Source: an uncultured Roseicyclus sp.
Lineage (GTDB): Bacteria; Pseudomonadota; Alphaproteobacteria; Rhodobacterales; Rhodobacteraceae
Assembly: GCA_947494975.1 (NCBI GenBank)
Contig: CANLXA010000001.1
Location: forward strand, 682,001 to 746,000
DNA: 64,000 nucleotides
Direction: 5' to 3'
Shown: positions 55,909 to 63,838 of the stretch, one piece after another
Position numbering within the stretch: position 1 is the first letter of the stretch
Layout of the letters: every line of letters begins with the position of its first letter
The notes under the pieces: generated by a model
Seen by the model: the letters and a program-made list of their open reading frames with translations, nothing else
Database searches by the model: none
Told to the model about the DNA's origin: nothing
Translations under genes and position numbers: made by a program

Positions 55909-57266
55909 TCCCCGCCGATTTCACCGCGAACCTGCCAGAGATTGCCCGGACCTACCTCGATGGGCGCACGCTTGACGAGGTCGAATGCATCGTCTCCGAC
56001 CTCGCCGGCGTAGCGCGCGGCAAGGCGATGCCGGGTGCGAAATTCGCGCGGCAAAGCCATTTCTACCTGCCCAATTCGATCTTCTTCCAGACGATCACCG
56101 GCGATTGGGCCGACGAGGTTGCAGGCGGCTTCACCGAACCCGACATGATCCTGACGCCGGATTGGGATACCGCCATCCCCGCACCATGGACCGCCGACCG
56201 GACGCTGCAGGTGATCCACAATATCGACGATCAGGCGGGTGACCCGGTGCCCTTTGCGCCGCGCAACGTCCTCAAACGGGTGGTGGACCTCTACAATGCG
56301 CGCGGCTGGCAGCCCATCGTGGCGCCCGAGATGGAGTTCTATCTCGTCGCCCCCAACACCGATCCGGCGCGCGAGATCGAGCCGCCGATGGGGCGCTCTG
56401 GCCGCCGGGCCGCCGCTCGACAGGCCTATTCGATGTCGGCCGTGGATGAATACGGTCAAGTCATCGACGACATCTACGATTTCGCCGATGCGATGGGCCT
56501 GGAAATCGACGGCATCCTGCAGGAAGGCGGCGCGGGGCAGATCGAGCTGAATCTGCGCCACGGCGATCCGGTGCGGCTGGCCGACGAGATGTTCTATTTC
56601 AAACGCATGATCCGCGAGGCGGCGCTCAAACACGGGATGTACGCGACCTTCATGGCCAAACCCATCGCCGGAGAGCCCGGCAGCGCCATGCATGTCCACC
56701 ATTCCGTCACCGACACGACAACCGGCGCCAACATCTTCTCGGACGCCGATGGGCAGGAGACGCCGGATTTCCTGCATTTCATAGGTGGCATGCAGCGCAA
56801 CCTGCCCGCCGTCATCGCGCTTCTGGCGCCTTACGTGAATTCCTACCGCCGCTATGTCCCCGATTTCGCGGCGCCGATTAACCTGGAATGGGGCCGGGAC
56901 AATCGCACCACCGGCCTGCGTGTACCGGTCAGCGAGGCCGCCAGCCGTCGCGTGGAGAACCGCCTGCCAGGGATGGATTGCAACCCCTATCTGGGCATCG
57001 CGGCGAGCCTGGCCTGTGGATATCTGGGCCTGATCGAGGGCAAGGAGCCGTCCGCGGAATTCACCGGTGATGCCTATGCATCCGAATCCGGCGTGCCGCG
57101 CGGCCTGGGGGATGCGCTGGGGCTTTTGGAGGCCAATCAGGGCGTGCAGCAGGTTCTGGGGGAGGAGTTCTGCCGGGTCTATTCGGCGGTCAAGCAGTTG
57201 GAGTATAACGAGTTTCTCCATGTCATCAGCCCTTGGGAGCGGGAGCATCTGTTGCTGAATGTCTAG
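55905..57266 (+). CDS. Glutamine-synthetase-family ligase (gamma-glutamylpolyamine synthetase-like), second copy
   Basis: The 453-residue protein is a paralogue of the one at 53667-55016 but clearly diverged. Its motifs are VECIVSDLAGVARGKAMPGA at the start, GAGQIELNLRHGDPVRLADE, TFMAKPIAGEPGSAMHVHHS and EWGRDNRTTGLRVPVSEAAS. It closely resembles the GS-III/PuuA-type enzymes associated with polyamine use in Roseobacter genomes. Two ligases in one cluster could serve different amines or form a heteromer; both ideas are inference. Confidence 0.9.
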   Translation: MIPADFTANLPEIARTYLDGRTLDEVECIVSDLAGVARGKAMPGAKFARQSHFYLPNSIFFQTITGDWADEVAGGFTEPDMILTPDWDTAIPAPWTADRTLQVIHNIDDQAGDPVPFAPRNVLKRVVDLYNARGWQPIVAPEMEFYLVAPNTDPAREIEPPMGRSGRRAAARQAYSMSAVDEYGQVIDDIYDFADAMGLEIDGILQEGGAGQIELNLRHGDPVRLADEMFYFKRMIREAALKHGMYATFMAKPIAGEPGSAMHVHHSVTDTTTGANIFSDADGQETPDFLHFIGGMQRNLPAVIALLAPYVNSYRRYVPDFAAPINLEWGRDNRTTGLRVPVSEAASRRVENRLPGMDCNPYLGIAASLACGYLGLIEGKEPSAEFTGDAYASESGVPRGLGDALGLLEANQGVQQVLGEEFCRVYSAVKQLEYNEFLHVISPWEREHLLLNV

Positions 57267-57564
57267 ACCCGCGCCCGGATCCTCCCGTTGGTGGCAAGAC
57301 ACCGCCCTGATCGCATTTGGCGGGGTCTTGCTGGCGATCTGGCTGTGGGACGACCCGATTTTTTACACCACCTGGGTGCCGGAGAATATTCAGGCGCCCG
57401 CCCGACAGGCCCCTCAAACGCTGGCCGACATGTTCGATGCGGGTTGCCTCACCCAGGAGCATCTGCGCGCCCTTGTCGAGGACGATGAGGTGGCGGTCTA
57501 TTGTCTTGTCGACACGCCCGCCGACACGCCCGACGGTCCGCCCGAGCGGCGCTTGTTCCCATGA
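57259..57564 (+). CDS. Small membrane-anchored hypothetical protein
   Basis: The 101-residue product has one hydrophobic segment (DTALIAFGGVLLAIWLWDDP, residues ~14-33) and an acidic C-terminal part with two cysteines (FDAGCLTQEHLRAL and AVYCLVDTPAD). It overlaps the end of the second ligase gene by 8 bases and the oxidase gene start by 4, so it is translationally linked to both. The family is not recognised. It is predicted to face the periplasm with its tail. Confidence 0.65.
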   Translation: MSRPAPGSSRWWQDTALIAFGGVLLAIWLWDDPIFYTTWVPENIQAPARQAPQTLADMFDAGCLTQEHLRALVEDDEVAVYCLVDTPADTPDGPPERRLFP

Positions 57565-58856
57565 ATCCGCTCTACCGCAACGATCGACCGGGCCACCACG
57601 CGCCGTCCTATTACGCCGCAAGCGTCACCGCGCCGGAGCGCCCGCCGCTGACCGGGGCGATCAAGGTGGATGTGGCGGTGATCGGTGCCGGGTTCACCGG
57701 GCTTTGGGCCGCAAAAACCCTCTCCGAGGCGGGGCGCGAGGTGGTCGTGCTCGATGCCCACCGCGTGGGCTTCGGTGCGTCGGGGCGCAACGGCGGGCAG
57801 GTCCATTCCGGGTTCAACATGGGCCAGCGGGCGCTGGAGGAGCGGCTGGGAGACGACCGCGCCCGCACCCTGTGGGACCTATCCGAAAAAGCGAAGGCAC
57901 AGCTGCGGCACTTCTGCGCTGCCCATCCCGAAACCGAATATCGCCCCGGCATCGCCCATGGCGAATACGACGCCTTTGACATGGCGGAGCTGCGCCTTGA
58001 GGCCGATCACATGGCGCGCCGCTATGGCCACGAGATCGACGTGATGGACAAGCGGCGCTTCGGCGATCTGGTGAAATCGCCCGCTTATGTGGGCGGCATG
58101 CTGGACCCGGGCGGCGGCCACCTGCACCCGCTGGCCTATGCGCTGGCCCTGGCCCGCGTCGCGGAGCATGCGGGCGCCGTGATCCATGAACGCACCGAAG
58201 TGACGGATATCGCTGAAGGCCCGCGCATCCATCTCGAAACGCCGCGCGGGCGGGTGGAGGCGGGCCACGTGATCGTGGCGGGCAACGGGTATCTGCCCAA
58301 TATGCTGCCCGAAGTGAACCGCCGGGTGATGCCGATCAATTCCTTCATCGCCGCTACGGAGCCCCTGCCCGACCGCTGGAAGGAGGTGCTGGCCCGCGAT
58401 ATCGCCGTCGCCGACAGCAAGTTCGTGGTGAATTACTACCGCTTCAGCGGCGACAAACGGTTCCTGTTCGGCGGGCGCGAAAGCTATTCCATCGGGTTTC
58501 CGAGCGATATCCAGACGGCCCTGATCGCGCGGATGGAGCGGCTGTTTCCGCAGATCGCGGGCGTGCGGATCGACCATGTCTGGGGCGGGTCGCTGGGGAT
58601 CACGCCCACCCGGCTGCCCCATGTGGCGCGGATCGGGCCGAATATCCTGTCGGGCGCCGGTTTCTCGGGCCAAGGCGTGGCACTCAGCGGGATGGCGGGC
58701 CGCGTCATGGCCGAGGCGGTGCTGGGGCAAGAGGACGGGCTGGCCACGTTCGAAACGCTCCCCGTGCCTTCTTTTCCTGGGGGAACGGCACTCCGCGCGC
58801 CGATCCTGACCCTGGCCATGACGTGGTTTGCGTTGCGCGACCGCATCGGGTTTTAG
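57561..58856 (+). CDS. puuB: FAD-dependent oxidoreductase (gamma-glutamylputrescine oxidase-like)
   Basis: The 431-residue DAO-fold protein has the FAD-binding Rossmann motif VDVAVIGAGFTGLWAAKTLS followed by VVVLDAHRVGFGASGRNGGQ, and a C-terminal NILSGAGFSGQGVALSGMAG. These match PuuB-type oxidases, which turn gamma-glutamyl-putrescine into the aldehyde. The N-terminus NPLYRNDRPGHHAPSYYAAS is typical of this group, with a conserved SYY. The aldehyde dehydrogenase (PuuC) is not in the window. Confidence 0.9.
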   Translation: MNPLYRNDRPGHHAPSYYAASVTAPERPPLTGAIKVDVAVIGAGFTGLWAAKTLSEAGREVVVLDAHRVGFGASGRNGGQVHSGFNMGQRALEERLGDDRARTLWDLSEKAKAQLRHFCAAHPETEYRPGIAHGEYDAFDMAELRLEADHMARRYGHEIDVMDKRRFGDLVKSPAYVGGMLDPGGGHLHPLAYALALARVAEHAGAVIHERTEVTDIAEGPRIHLETPRGRVEAGHVIVAGNGYLPNMLPEVNRRVMPINSFIAATEPLPDRWKEVLARDIAVADSKFVVNYYRFSGDKRFLFGGRESYSIGFPSDIQTALIARMERLFPQIAGVRIDHVWGGSLGITPTRLPHVARIGPNILSGAGFSGQGVALSGMAGRVMAEAVLGQEDGLATFETLPVPSFPGGTALRAPILTLAMTWFALRDRIGF

Positions 58857-58961
58857 GCAGAATTCCGTCCATGACGCCACGTCGCCGCCTTACGGCTTTT
58901 CCCGCACATTCCATTTACACTATAAGCGAATCGAAAACTCACATTTCAAAAAGGTGAATGT

Positions 58962-60173
58962 ATGTCTTCCGCGCTCGCTCCGAATGTCTACGACGCCGAA
59001 CCGATCCCCGAGGCCGCCCGCGCCGAGATCGACCGCCTGCTGAGCTCCGGCGATCTGTTCCGCTACACCGCCCCCGAAGATGCGCCCGTCGCCCTTCTGG
59101 AGCGTGAATTCGCCGCGCTGATGGGCACGAGATACGCGCTGGCGGTCTCAAGCTGCTCCGCCGCGCTGTTCCTGTCGCTGGAGGCCCTGGGCCTGCGCAA
59201 GGGCGCGAAGGTGCTGATCCCGGCCTTCACCTTCGCCGCGGTGCCATCGTCCATCATCCATGCCGGTATGATGCCGATCCTGTGTGAAGTGGCCGACAAT
59301 TACCGCGTCGATATGGTTGATTTCATGGCGAAATTGCCCGGCGTCGATGCGGTTCTGATCAGCCATATGCGCGGCCATACGTCGGATATGGATGCGATCA
59401 AGGCCGCCTGTGATGCGGCCGATATCCCCCTGATCGAGGATGCCGCGCATTCATTGGGCACCGAATGGCACGGCCGCAAGATCGGCACGATTGGCCGGGT
59501 CGGATGCTTCAGCTTCCAATCCTACAAGCTCGTCAATGCGGGCGAAGGCGGCATCCTGATCACCGATGATGCCGATCTGGTGGCGCGCGCCGTCATCATG
59601 TCGGGCGCCTATGAGCACAATTGGAAGAAACATGGTGACGATGCGGAGCTCCACGCGGCCTTCGGGCGCTGGCAGAACAAGCTGCCGCTCTACAATCTGC
59701 GGATGCAGAACCTGAGCGCGGCGGTGATCCGGCCGCAATTGCCCGAGATCGCGCGCCGCGTGCGGGATGGGCGGGCAAATCACGATTACGTCGCCTCTGC
59801 ACTCAATGGCTCCGCCTGGCTGACTGTGCCCGATCCGCTCGGCCCCGAGGACCGCGCGCCGGATTCGATCCAGTTCAACCTGGACGGCTTCGACAGCGAC
59901 GCCGAGGCCAAGGCGTTCGCCGATGCCGCCGCCGCGCGCGGCGTGAAGGTGCAGGTCTTCGGCCTCAGCACCGACAATGCGCGGGCGTTCTGGAACTGGC
60001 AGTTCATCCCCGGCGAAGTGCCCGACCTGCCGCAAACCCGCGCCATGCTGATGCGCGCCTGCGACGTGCGCCTGCCAGCCCGGCTGAGAAAGCCGGATCT
60101 GGATTTCATCATCGACGCGCTTCTGGCAGCCGCCGAGGATGTGAAGGGCGGGACGCTGGCCTACGGGACGTAA
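58962..60173 (+). CDS. DegT/DnrJ/EryC1/StrS-family PLP aminotransferase
   Basis: The 403-residue protein has the sugar-aminotransferase fold. ALAVSSCSAALFLSLEALGL is the cofactor-phosphate region, IPLIEDAAHSLGTEWHGRKI contains the PLP-ring Asp, and CFSFQSYKLVNAGEGGILIT contains the likely Schiff-base Lys. Members usually transaminate keto-sugars for polysaccharide or antibiotic synthesis. No sugar nucleotide genes are nearby. The gene has a 105-base upstream gap with TATAAG-like -10 sequence, so it is likely separately transcribed. Confidence 0.9.
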   Translation: MSSALAPNVYDAEPIPEAARAEIDRLLSSGDLFRYTAPEDAPVALLEREFAALMGTRYALAVSSCSAALFLSLEALGLRKGAKVLIPAFTFAAVPSSIIHAGMMPILCEVADNYRVDMVDFMAKLPGVDAVLISHMRGHTSDMDAIKAACDAADIPLIEDAAHSLGTEWHGRKIGTIGRVGCFSFQSYKLVNAGEGGILITDDADLVARAVIMSGAYEHNWKKHGDDAELHAAFGRWQNKLPLYNLRMQNLSAAVIRPQLPEIARRVRDGRANHDYVASALNGSAWLTVPDPLGPEDRAPDSIQFNLDGFDSDAEAKAFADAAAARGVKVQVFGLSTDNARAFWNWQFIPGEVPDLPQTRAMLMRACDVRLPARLRKPDLDFIIDALLAAAEDVKGGTLAYGT

Positions 60174-60196
60174 AGCTGGCCCCGACAGCCTCAAGA

Positions 60197-60228
60197 GGGC
60201 CGCGACTTCCAGGAACGAAGCGCGGTCC
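60197..60228 (+). terminator. Possible terminator hairpin after DegT-type gene
   Basis: GGGCCGCG (60197-60204) pairs with CGCGGTCC (60221-60228) through seven Watson-Crick pairs and one G-U, with a 16-base loop, followed by ATTTCCCC. The stem is 24 bases past the stop. The long loop and short T-run make it a weak candidate. Confidence 0.3.
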
Positions 60229-60290
60229 ATTTCCCCTATTGAGAGGCGCGGAGCCGAGGCGTAGCGTGCCCGCAAAGGGAGGCCGCGCCA

Positions 60291-61652
60291 ATGAACACCC
60301 ATGCCCACAATTCCTGGGAAGCCCGGGCCGAGGAATACTCGCTTTATGGCTTCACCGACCTGCCCTCCATCCGGGACCGGGGCACGGTGGTCGTGACCCA
60401 TGGCGAAGGCCCCTATATCTTTGACACGAATGGAAAAAAGTATCTGGATAGCAATTCGGGGCTTTGGAACATGGTGGCGGGGTTCGACCACAAGGGTTTG
60501 GCCGAAGCCGCCAAGGCGCAGTACGACCGCTTTCCCGGCTACCACGCGTTTTTCGGGCGGATGTCGGACCAGACGGTTGCGCTCTCCGAGCGGTTGATCG
60601 ACGTCTCGCCCTGGGATCGGGGCAAGGTGTTCTACACCAATTCCGGGTCCGAAGCGAACGACACCATGGTCAAGATGCTCTGGTTCATGGGCCGCGCTGA
60701 AGGCACGCCGCACAAGCGCAAGATCCTGACGCGGGGCAATGCCTATCACGGGGTGACGGCGGTCAGCGCATCGATGACGGCGAAGCCCTATAACGAGGTC
60801 TTCGGCCTGCCGCTGGACGGGTTCATCCACCTCACCTGCCCGCATTACTGGCGCGAAGGCGCAGAGGGAGAGAGCGAGGCGGAGTTTACGCAGCGGCTGG
60901 CGGCGGAGTTGGACGACGTCATCACCCGCGAAGGGGCCGACACCATTGCGGGCTTTTTTGCGGAGCCGGTTCTGGGCGCGGGCGGGGTGATCCCACCCCC
61001 CGAGGGCTATTTTCAGGCAATGCAGGCCGTGCTGCGCAAGCATGACATTCCGCTGATCTCCGACGAGGTCATCTGCGGCTTCGGGCGCACCGGGAATGTC
61101 TGGGGCTGCGAAACCTATGATTTCATCCCCGACGCCATCATCTCGTCCAAAGCCCTGACCGCCGGGTACTTCCCCATGGGCGCGGTGATGTTGGGGCCGG
61201 AGATGACGGACCGGTTGCAATCTGCCATCGACCCGATCGAGGAGTTCCCCCACGGCTTCACGGCGTCCGGCCATCCGGTGGGCTGTGCGGTCGCGCTGAA
61301 AGCCATCGACGTGGTGCTCGAAGAGGGGCTTCTGGACATGGTCCGTGCGGGCGCGGGGCGAATGGAGGCCGGGCTGGCGGAGATCGCCAAGCATCCCAAT
61401 ATCGGCGAATTGCGCGGCATCGGCTACATGTGGGCGCTGGAAGCCGTGCGCGAGGGCAAGGTGCCGTTCGAAAGTGAGCTGAGCGTCAGCGAACGCATCG
61501 CCAATACCTGCACTGATCATGGGTTGATCTGCCGTCCTCTGGGGCAATCGGTGGTGCTCTGCCCGCCCTTCACGCTGACCGATGGACAGATGGACGAGAT
61601 GTTCGAGAAACTCGACGGGGCCTTGCGGCAGGTTTTCAGCGACATCGCCTAA
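60291..61652 (+). CDS. Class III aminotransferase (putrescine/polyamine aminotransferase-like)
   Basis: The 453-residue PLP enzyme has GKVFYTNSGSEANDTMVKML (cofactor binding), RKILTRGNAYHGVTAVSASM, LISDEVICGFGRTGNVWGCE (PLP Asp) and the catalytic Lys in IISSKALTAGYFPMGAVML, then HGFTASGHPVGCAVALKA. It resembles SpuC-like putrescine-pyruvate and related omega-aminotransferases. With the glutamylation genes upstream it gives the cell a second, direct deamination route for diamines. The start follows GGGAGG. Confidence 0.9.
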   Translation: MNTHAHNSWEARAEEYSLYGFTDLPSIRDRGTVVVTHGEGPYIFDTNGKKYLDSNSGLWNMVAGFDHKGLAEAAKAQYDRFPGYHAFFGRMSDQTVALSERLIDVSPWDRGKVFYTNSGSEANDTMVKMLWFMGRAEGTPHKRKILTRGNAYHGVTAVSASMTAKPYNEVFGLPLDGFIHLTCPHYWREGAEGESEAEFTQRLAAELDDVITREGADTIAGFFAEPVLGAGGVIPPPEGYFQAMQAVLRKHDIPLISDEVICGFGRTGNVWGCETYDFIPDAIISSKALTAGYFPMGAVMLGPEMTDRLQSAIDPIEEFPHGFTASGHPVGCAVALKAIDVVLEEGLLDMVRAGAGRMEAGLAEIAKHPNIGELRGIGYMWALEAVREGKVPFESELSVSERIANTCTDHGLICRPLGQSVVLCPPFTLTDGQMDEMFEKLDGALRQVFSDIA

Positions 61653-61669
61653 GGCTGGAAGGGGCCCAC

Positions 61670-62233
61670 ATGGATGTGCGCGCATTGCCTGACGGGTTCG
61701 ATCCGACGGTTCCGTTGAACTCGGACGCGCTGTCATTGCGGCCGTTGCAGGCCGAGGATCGGACGGCGTTGACCGAGGCGGCAGCAGACCCGGCGATCTG
61801 GGCGGGGCATCCCTCCACCGACCGATGGCAAGCGGAGGTCTTCGCCGGTTACTTCGATTTCCTGTTGGAGGCCGGCGGCGCGGTTGTGGTGCGCGATGGC
61901 GCGGCCCGCGTGATCGGGGCGTCGCGCTACTATGCCTCAAGCGATGCGCCGGACGGGATCGGGATCGGCTTTACCTTCCTGGTCTGCGACCATTGGGGCG
62001 GCGCCACGAATTTCGAGATGAAGCACCTGATGCTGGGGCATGTATTCGCGTCAGTGCCCGAGGCGTGGTTTCACATCGCGCCCACCAATATCCGATCCCG
62101 GAAGGCCACGGCCAAGCTCGGCGCCGAACGTGTGGAAGACCGACGGCTGGATCTGGGCACCGGGCCAGCAGATTGGGTGCGGATGCGGCTGAACCGGGCG
62201 CGACGGACGGAGGTCAGCGCGCGGCACTCCTGA
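61670..62233 (+). CDS. GNAT-family N-acetyltransferase (RimJ/RimL-like)
   Basis: The 187-residue protein has the acetyltransferase-3 type pattern: LNSDALSLRPLQAEDRTALT at the start, then RVIGASRYYASSDAPDGIGI, TNFEMKHLMLGHVFASVPEA and the acetyl-CoA end HIAPTNIRSRKATAKLGAER. This group acetylates protein N-termini or small molecules. It begins 17 bases after the aminotransferase gene and could be cotranscribed with it. The substrate is unknown. Confidence 0.88.
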   Translation: MDVRALPDGFDPTVPLNSDALSLRPLQAEDRTALTEAAADPAIWAGHPSTDRWQAEVFAGYFDFLLEAGGAVVVRDGAARVIGASRYYASSDAPDGIGIGFTFLVCDHWGGATNFEMKHLMLGHVFASVPEAWFHIAPTNIRSRKATAKLGAERVEDRRLDLGTGPADWVRMRLNRARRTEVSARHS

Positions 62234-62248
62234 CCTCGTCGCAGACCG

Positions 62249-62522
62249 TTACGGCCCGGTGAGGCTGGCCTGACAATGTGCGTTTGCCGCGATCACGCGA
62301 TCCAATTCGTCGCCGGGCTCCGCATCGGCGGCCATCTGCGCCGCCACCTCCGCAAGCCGTGCCGCGGCGGCGGCCCGTTCGGCAGGATCGGGGGACGTTT
62401 CACAGAGCGAGAAATCGGCCAAGGCGCTCTGATAGGGCGTCACGTCCGACGTGCCGCCGCCGAGCGCACCGCAGGACGGCAGCGCGAGGAGAAGGCAAAA
62501 GGGGCAGGATCAGACGCACCAT
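62249..62522 (-). pseudogene. Small lipoprotein gene with apparent one-base frameshift
   Basis: An ATG at 62522, 5 bases after the phaR stop, opens MVRLILPLLPS but then runs out of sense. The downstream frame reads LLLALPSCGALGGGTSDVTP, a perfect lipobox (LPSC) followed by a helical protein (YQSALADFSLCETSPDPAER) to 62249. Removing one base from the run AAAAGGGG at 62497-62504 would join them as MVRLILPFCLLLALPSCGAL. The joined product would be about 90 residues with two more Cys. It is either a sequencing error or a recent inactivating slip. Confidence 0.6.
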
Positions 62523-62527
62523 CGCGA

Positions 62528-63103
62528 TTACATCTTGGACAGCTTGGTTTGCAGCTCCGCGAGCTGGCGCTTGATCGCGTCCAACTCCTCCTCCGGCGCA
62601 GGGGCCTCGGCCGCCTGCGTATCCTCCCCCTCGGCATCATCGGGGTCTTTCCAGCCGCCCATCCCGCCCGTCATCGCCTTGAAAAACGCCTCTTGCTGCG
62701 CGCGCATCGCGTCGAAGCCCGGCATGGAGGCCATCGGATTGATCACCGCCATATTGTCCAGCATCTTCGACTGCCCCTTTTTGAGCATCTCGAAGCTGGC
62801 GGCCAGAAAGTCGGGCACCACCGATTGCGCCTGCGTGGTGTAGCTGCGGACCAGATCCGTCAGCACCGAGATCGGCAAAACCGATTCCCCGCGGCTTTCG
62901 TGCTCGGCGACGATCTGCAGCAGGTATTGCCGCGTCAGATCATCGCCGGATTTCAGATCGACGATCTTCACCTCCCGCCCCTGACGGATAAAGCCCGCAA
63001 TATCCTCAAGCGTCACGTAATCGGAGGTTTCGGTGTTATACAGCCTGCGGCTGGCGTAGCGCTTGATGAGAAGCGGTTCTGACAGATCGATTTTCTTGGT
63101 CAT
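62528..63103 (-). CDS. phaR: Polyhydroxyalkanoate synthesis repressor
   Basis: PhaR represses phasin and its own gene when no PHA granule is present to titrate it. The 191-residue protein has the PHB accumulation regulator N-terminal domain (LIKRYASRRLYNTETSDYVT, then LEDIAGFIRQGREVKIVD) for DNA binding. The central accumulation domain (VPDFLAASFEMLKKGQSKML) and a coiled-coil-like tail EEELDAIKRQLAELQTKLSK follow. The phasin gene is nearby at the right edge in the same orientation, the classical arrangement in Paracoccus and Rhodobacter relatives. Confidence 0.96.
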   Translation of the reverse strand: MTKKIDLSEPLLIKRYASRRLYNTETSDYVTLEDIAGFIRQGREVKIVDLKSGDDLTRQYLLQIVAEHESRGESVLPISVLTDLVRSYTTQAQSVVPDFLAASFEMLKKGQSKMLDNMAVINPMASMPGFDAMRAQQEAFFKAMTGGMGGWKDPDDAEGEDTQAAEAPAPEEELDAIKRQLAELQTKLSKM

Positions 63104-63130
63104 TCGTCCGGGCCTCCCCTCGCACCGGCG

Positions 63131-63171
63131 TTGCAGTGCAGCATTGATTCGAACCTACGCTGCTTGCGCAG
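63131..63171 (-). promoter_or_regulatory. TGC/GCA-rich repeats upstream of phaR
   Basis: TTGCAGTGCAGC (63131-63142) and CTGCTTGCGCAG (63160-63171) contain inverted TGC and GCA units. They sit 28-68 bases upstream of the phaR ATG, between it and the divergent GNAT gene. PhaR of Paracoccus denitrificans is known to bind TGC-rich sites, so these are plausible autoregulatory operators. That is an analogy, not proof. Confidence 0.5.
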
Positions 63172-63222
63172 AAAAGCAATGCGCGTTTTTGAGAGATATT
63201 CTTCTAGAACAATGGGCTGGAT

Positions 63223-63741
63223 ATGGATGGATTCGAGACCGGGCGGCTGGATGTCCGACATTGGGACACGGCGATATCGGAGGCAGGGCGTCGCGCGGCG
63301 TTGGCCGATGAATTGCGCGCGATCCTGACCAAGCCGGTGCTGGCCCATCTGCCGCCCGCGCTGCAGGACGCACGCGCGGATGTCGATGGATGGATCACGG
63401 CGCGGGCGGCGGAAAGCGACGTCTTCCTGGTGCGCGGCGCGGATGAAACGTTGATTGGCCTGCTGATCCTCGCCCGGATGGGCGCGGGGGAGCCGATCCA
63501 TATCGGCTATCTGCTGGCCGAGGCCGCATGGGGGCACGGCTATGCGACGGAATTGGTGCAGGGGTTGGCCGACACGCTTGCCGCACTGGCACCGCGCGAT
63601 CTCTATGCCGGTGTGGAGGTGGCCAATCCGGCATCGGCGCGGGTGCTGGAGAAGGTGGGATTTTCACGGATCCAACAGGGCGATACCCCGGGCCAAGCCA
63701 TGTACCACCTGCGCCTGAGCCGCTCGGGGCGCGCGCAATGA
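63223..63741 (+). CDS. GNAT-family N-acetyltransferase
   Basis: The 172-residue protein has the acetyltransferase fold with the acetyl-CoA loop IHIGYLLAEAAWGHGYATEL and the C-terminal VEVANPASARVLEKVGFSRI, both typical of RimJ/RimL-like enzymes acting on unknown substrates. The first residues MDGFETGRLDVRHW fit the usual N-terminal strand. It diverges from phaR with a 119-base shared upstream region and ends in a strong bidirectional hairpin before the phasin gene. Confidence 0.88.
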   Translation: MDGFETGRLDVRHWDTAISEAGRRAALADELRAILTKPVLAHLPPALQDARADVDGWITARAAESDVFLVRGADETLIGLLILARMGAGEPIHIGYLLAEAAWGHGYATELVQGLADTLAALAPRDLYAGVEVANPASARVLEKVGFSRIQQGDTPGQAMYHLRLSRSGRAQ

Positions 63742-63776
63742 AAAAGGCGGGCCGCATGATGCGGACCCGCCTTTCC
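63741..63776. terminator. Bidirectional intrinsic terminator between GNAT and phasin genes
   Basis: AAAGGCGGG (63743-63751) pairs with CCCGCCTTT (63766-63774) in a perfect nine-base stem, with a loop that itself contains GCAT/ATGC. It is flanked by an A-run on the left and T-rich sequence on the right, so it works for both the plus-strand GNAT gene and the minus-strand phasin gene. It begins at the GNAT stop codon. Confidence 0.8.
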
Positions 63777-63838
63777 TTCGACCGGGACGCGGAGGGGAGG
63801 ACCCCGTTTCCCGATATCGTATCGCCAATAGGTCGCGA

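Noticed and set aside
59451-61940. 829-codon minus-strand open frame opposite the DegT and class III aminotransferase genes
   Set aside because: Antisense to two clear PLP enzymes; no start context and no domain.
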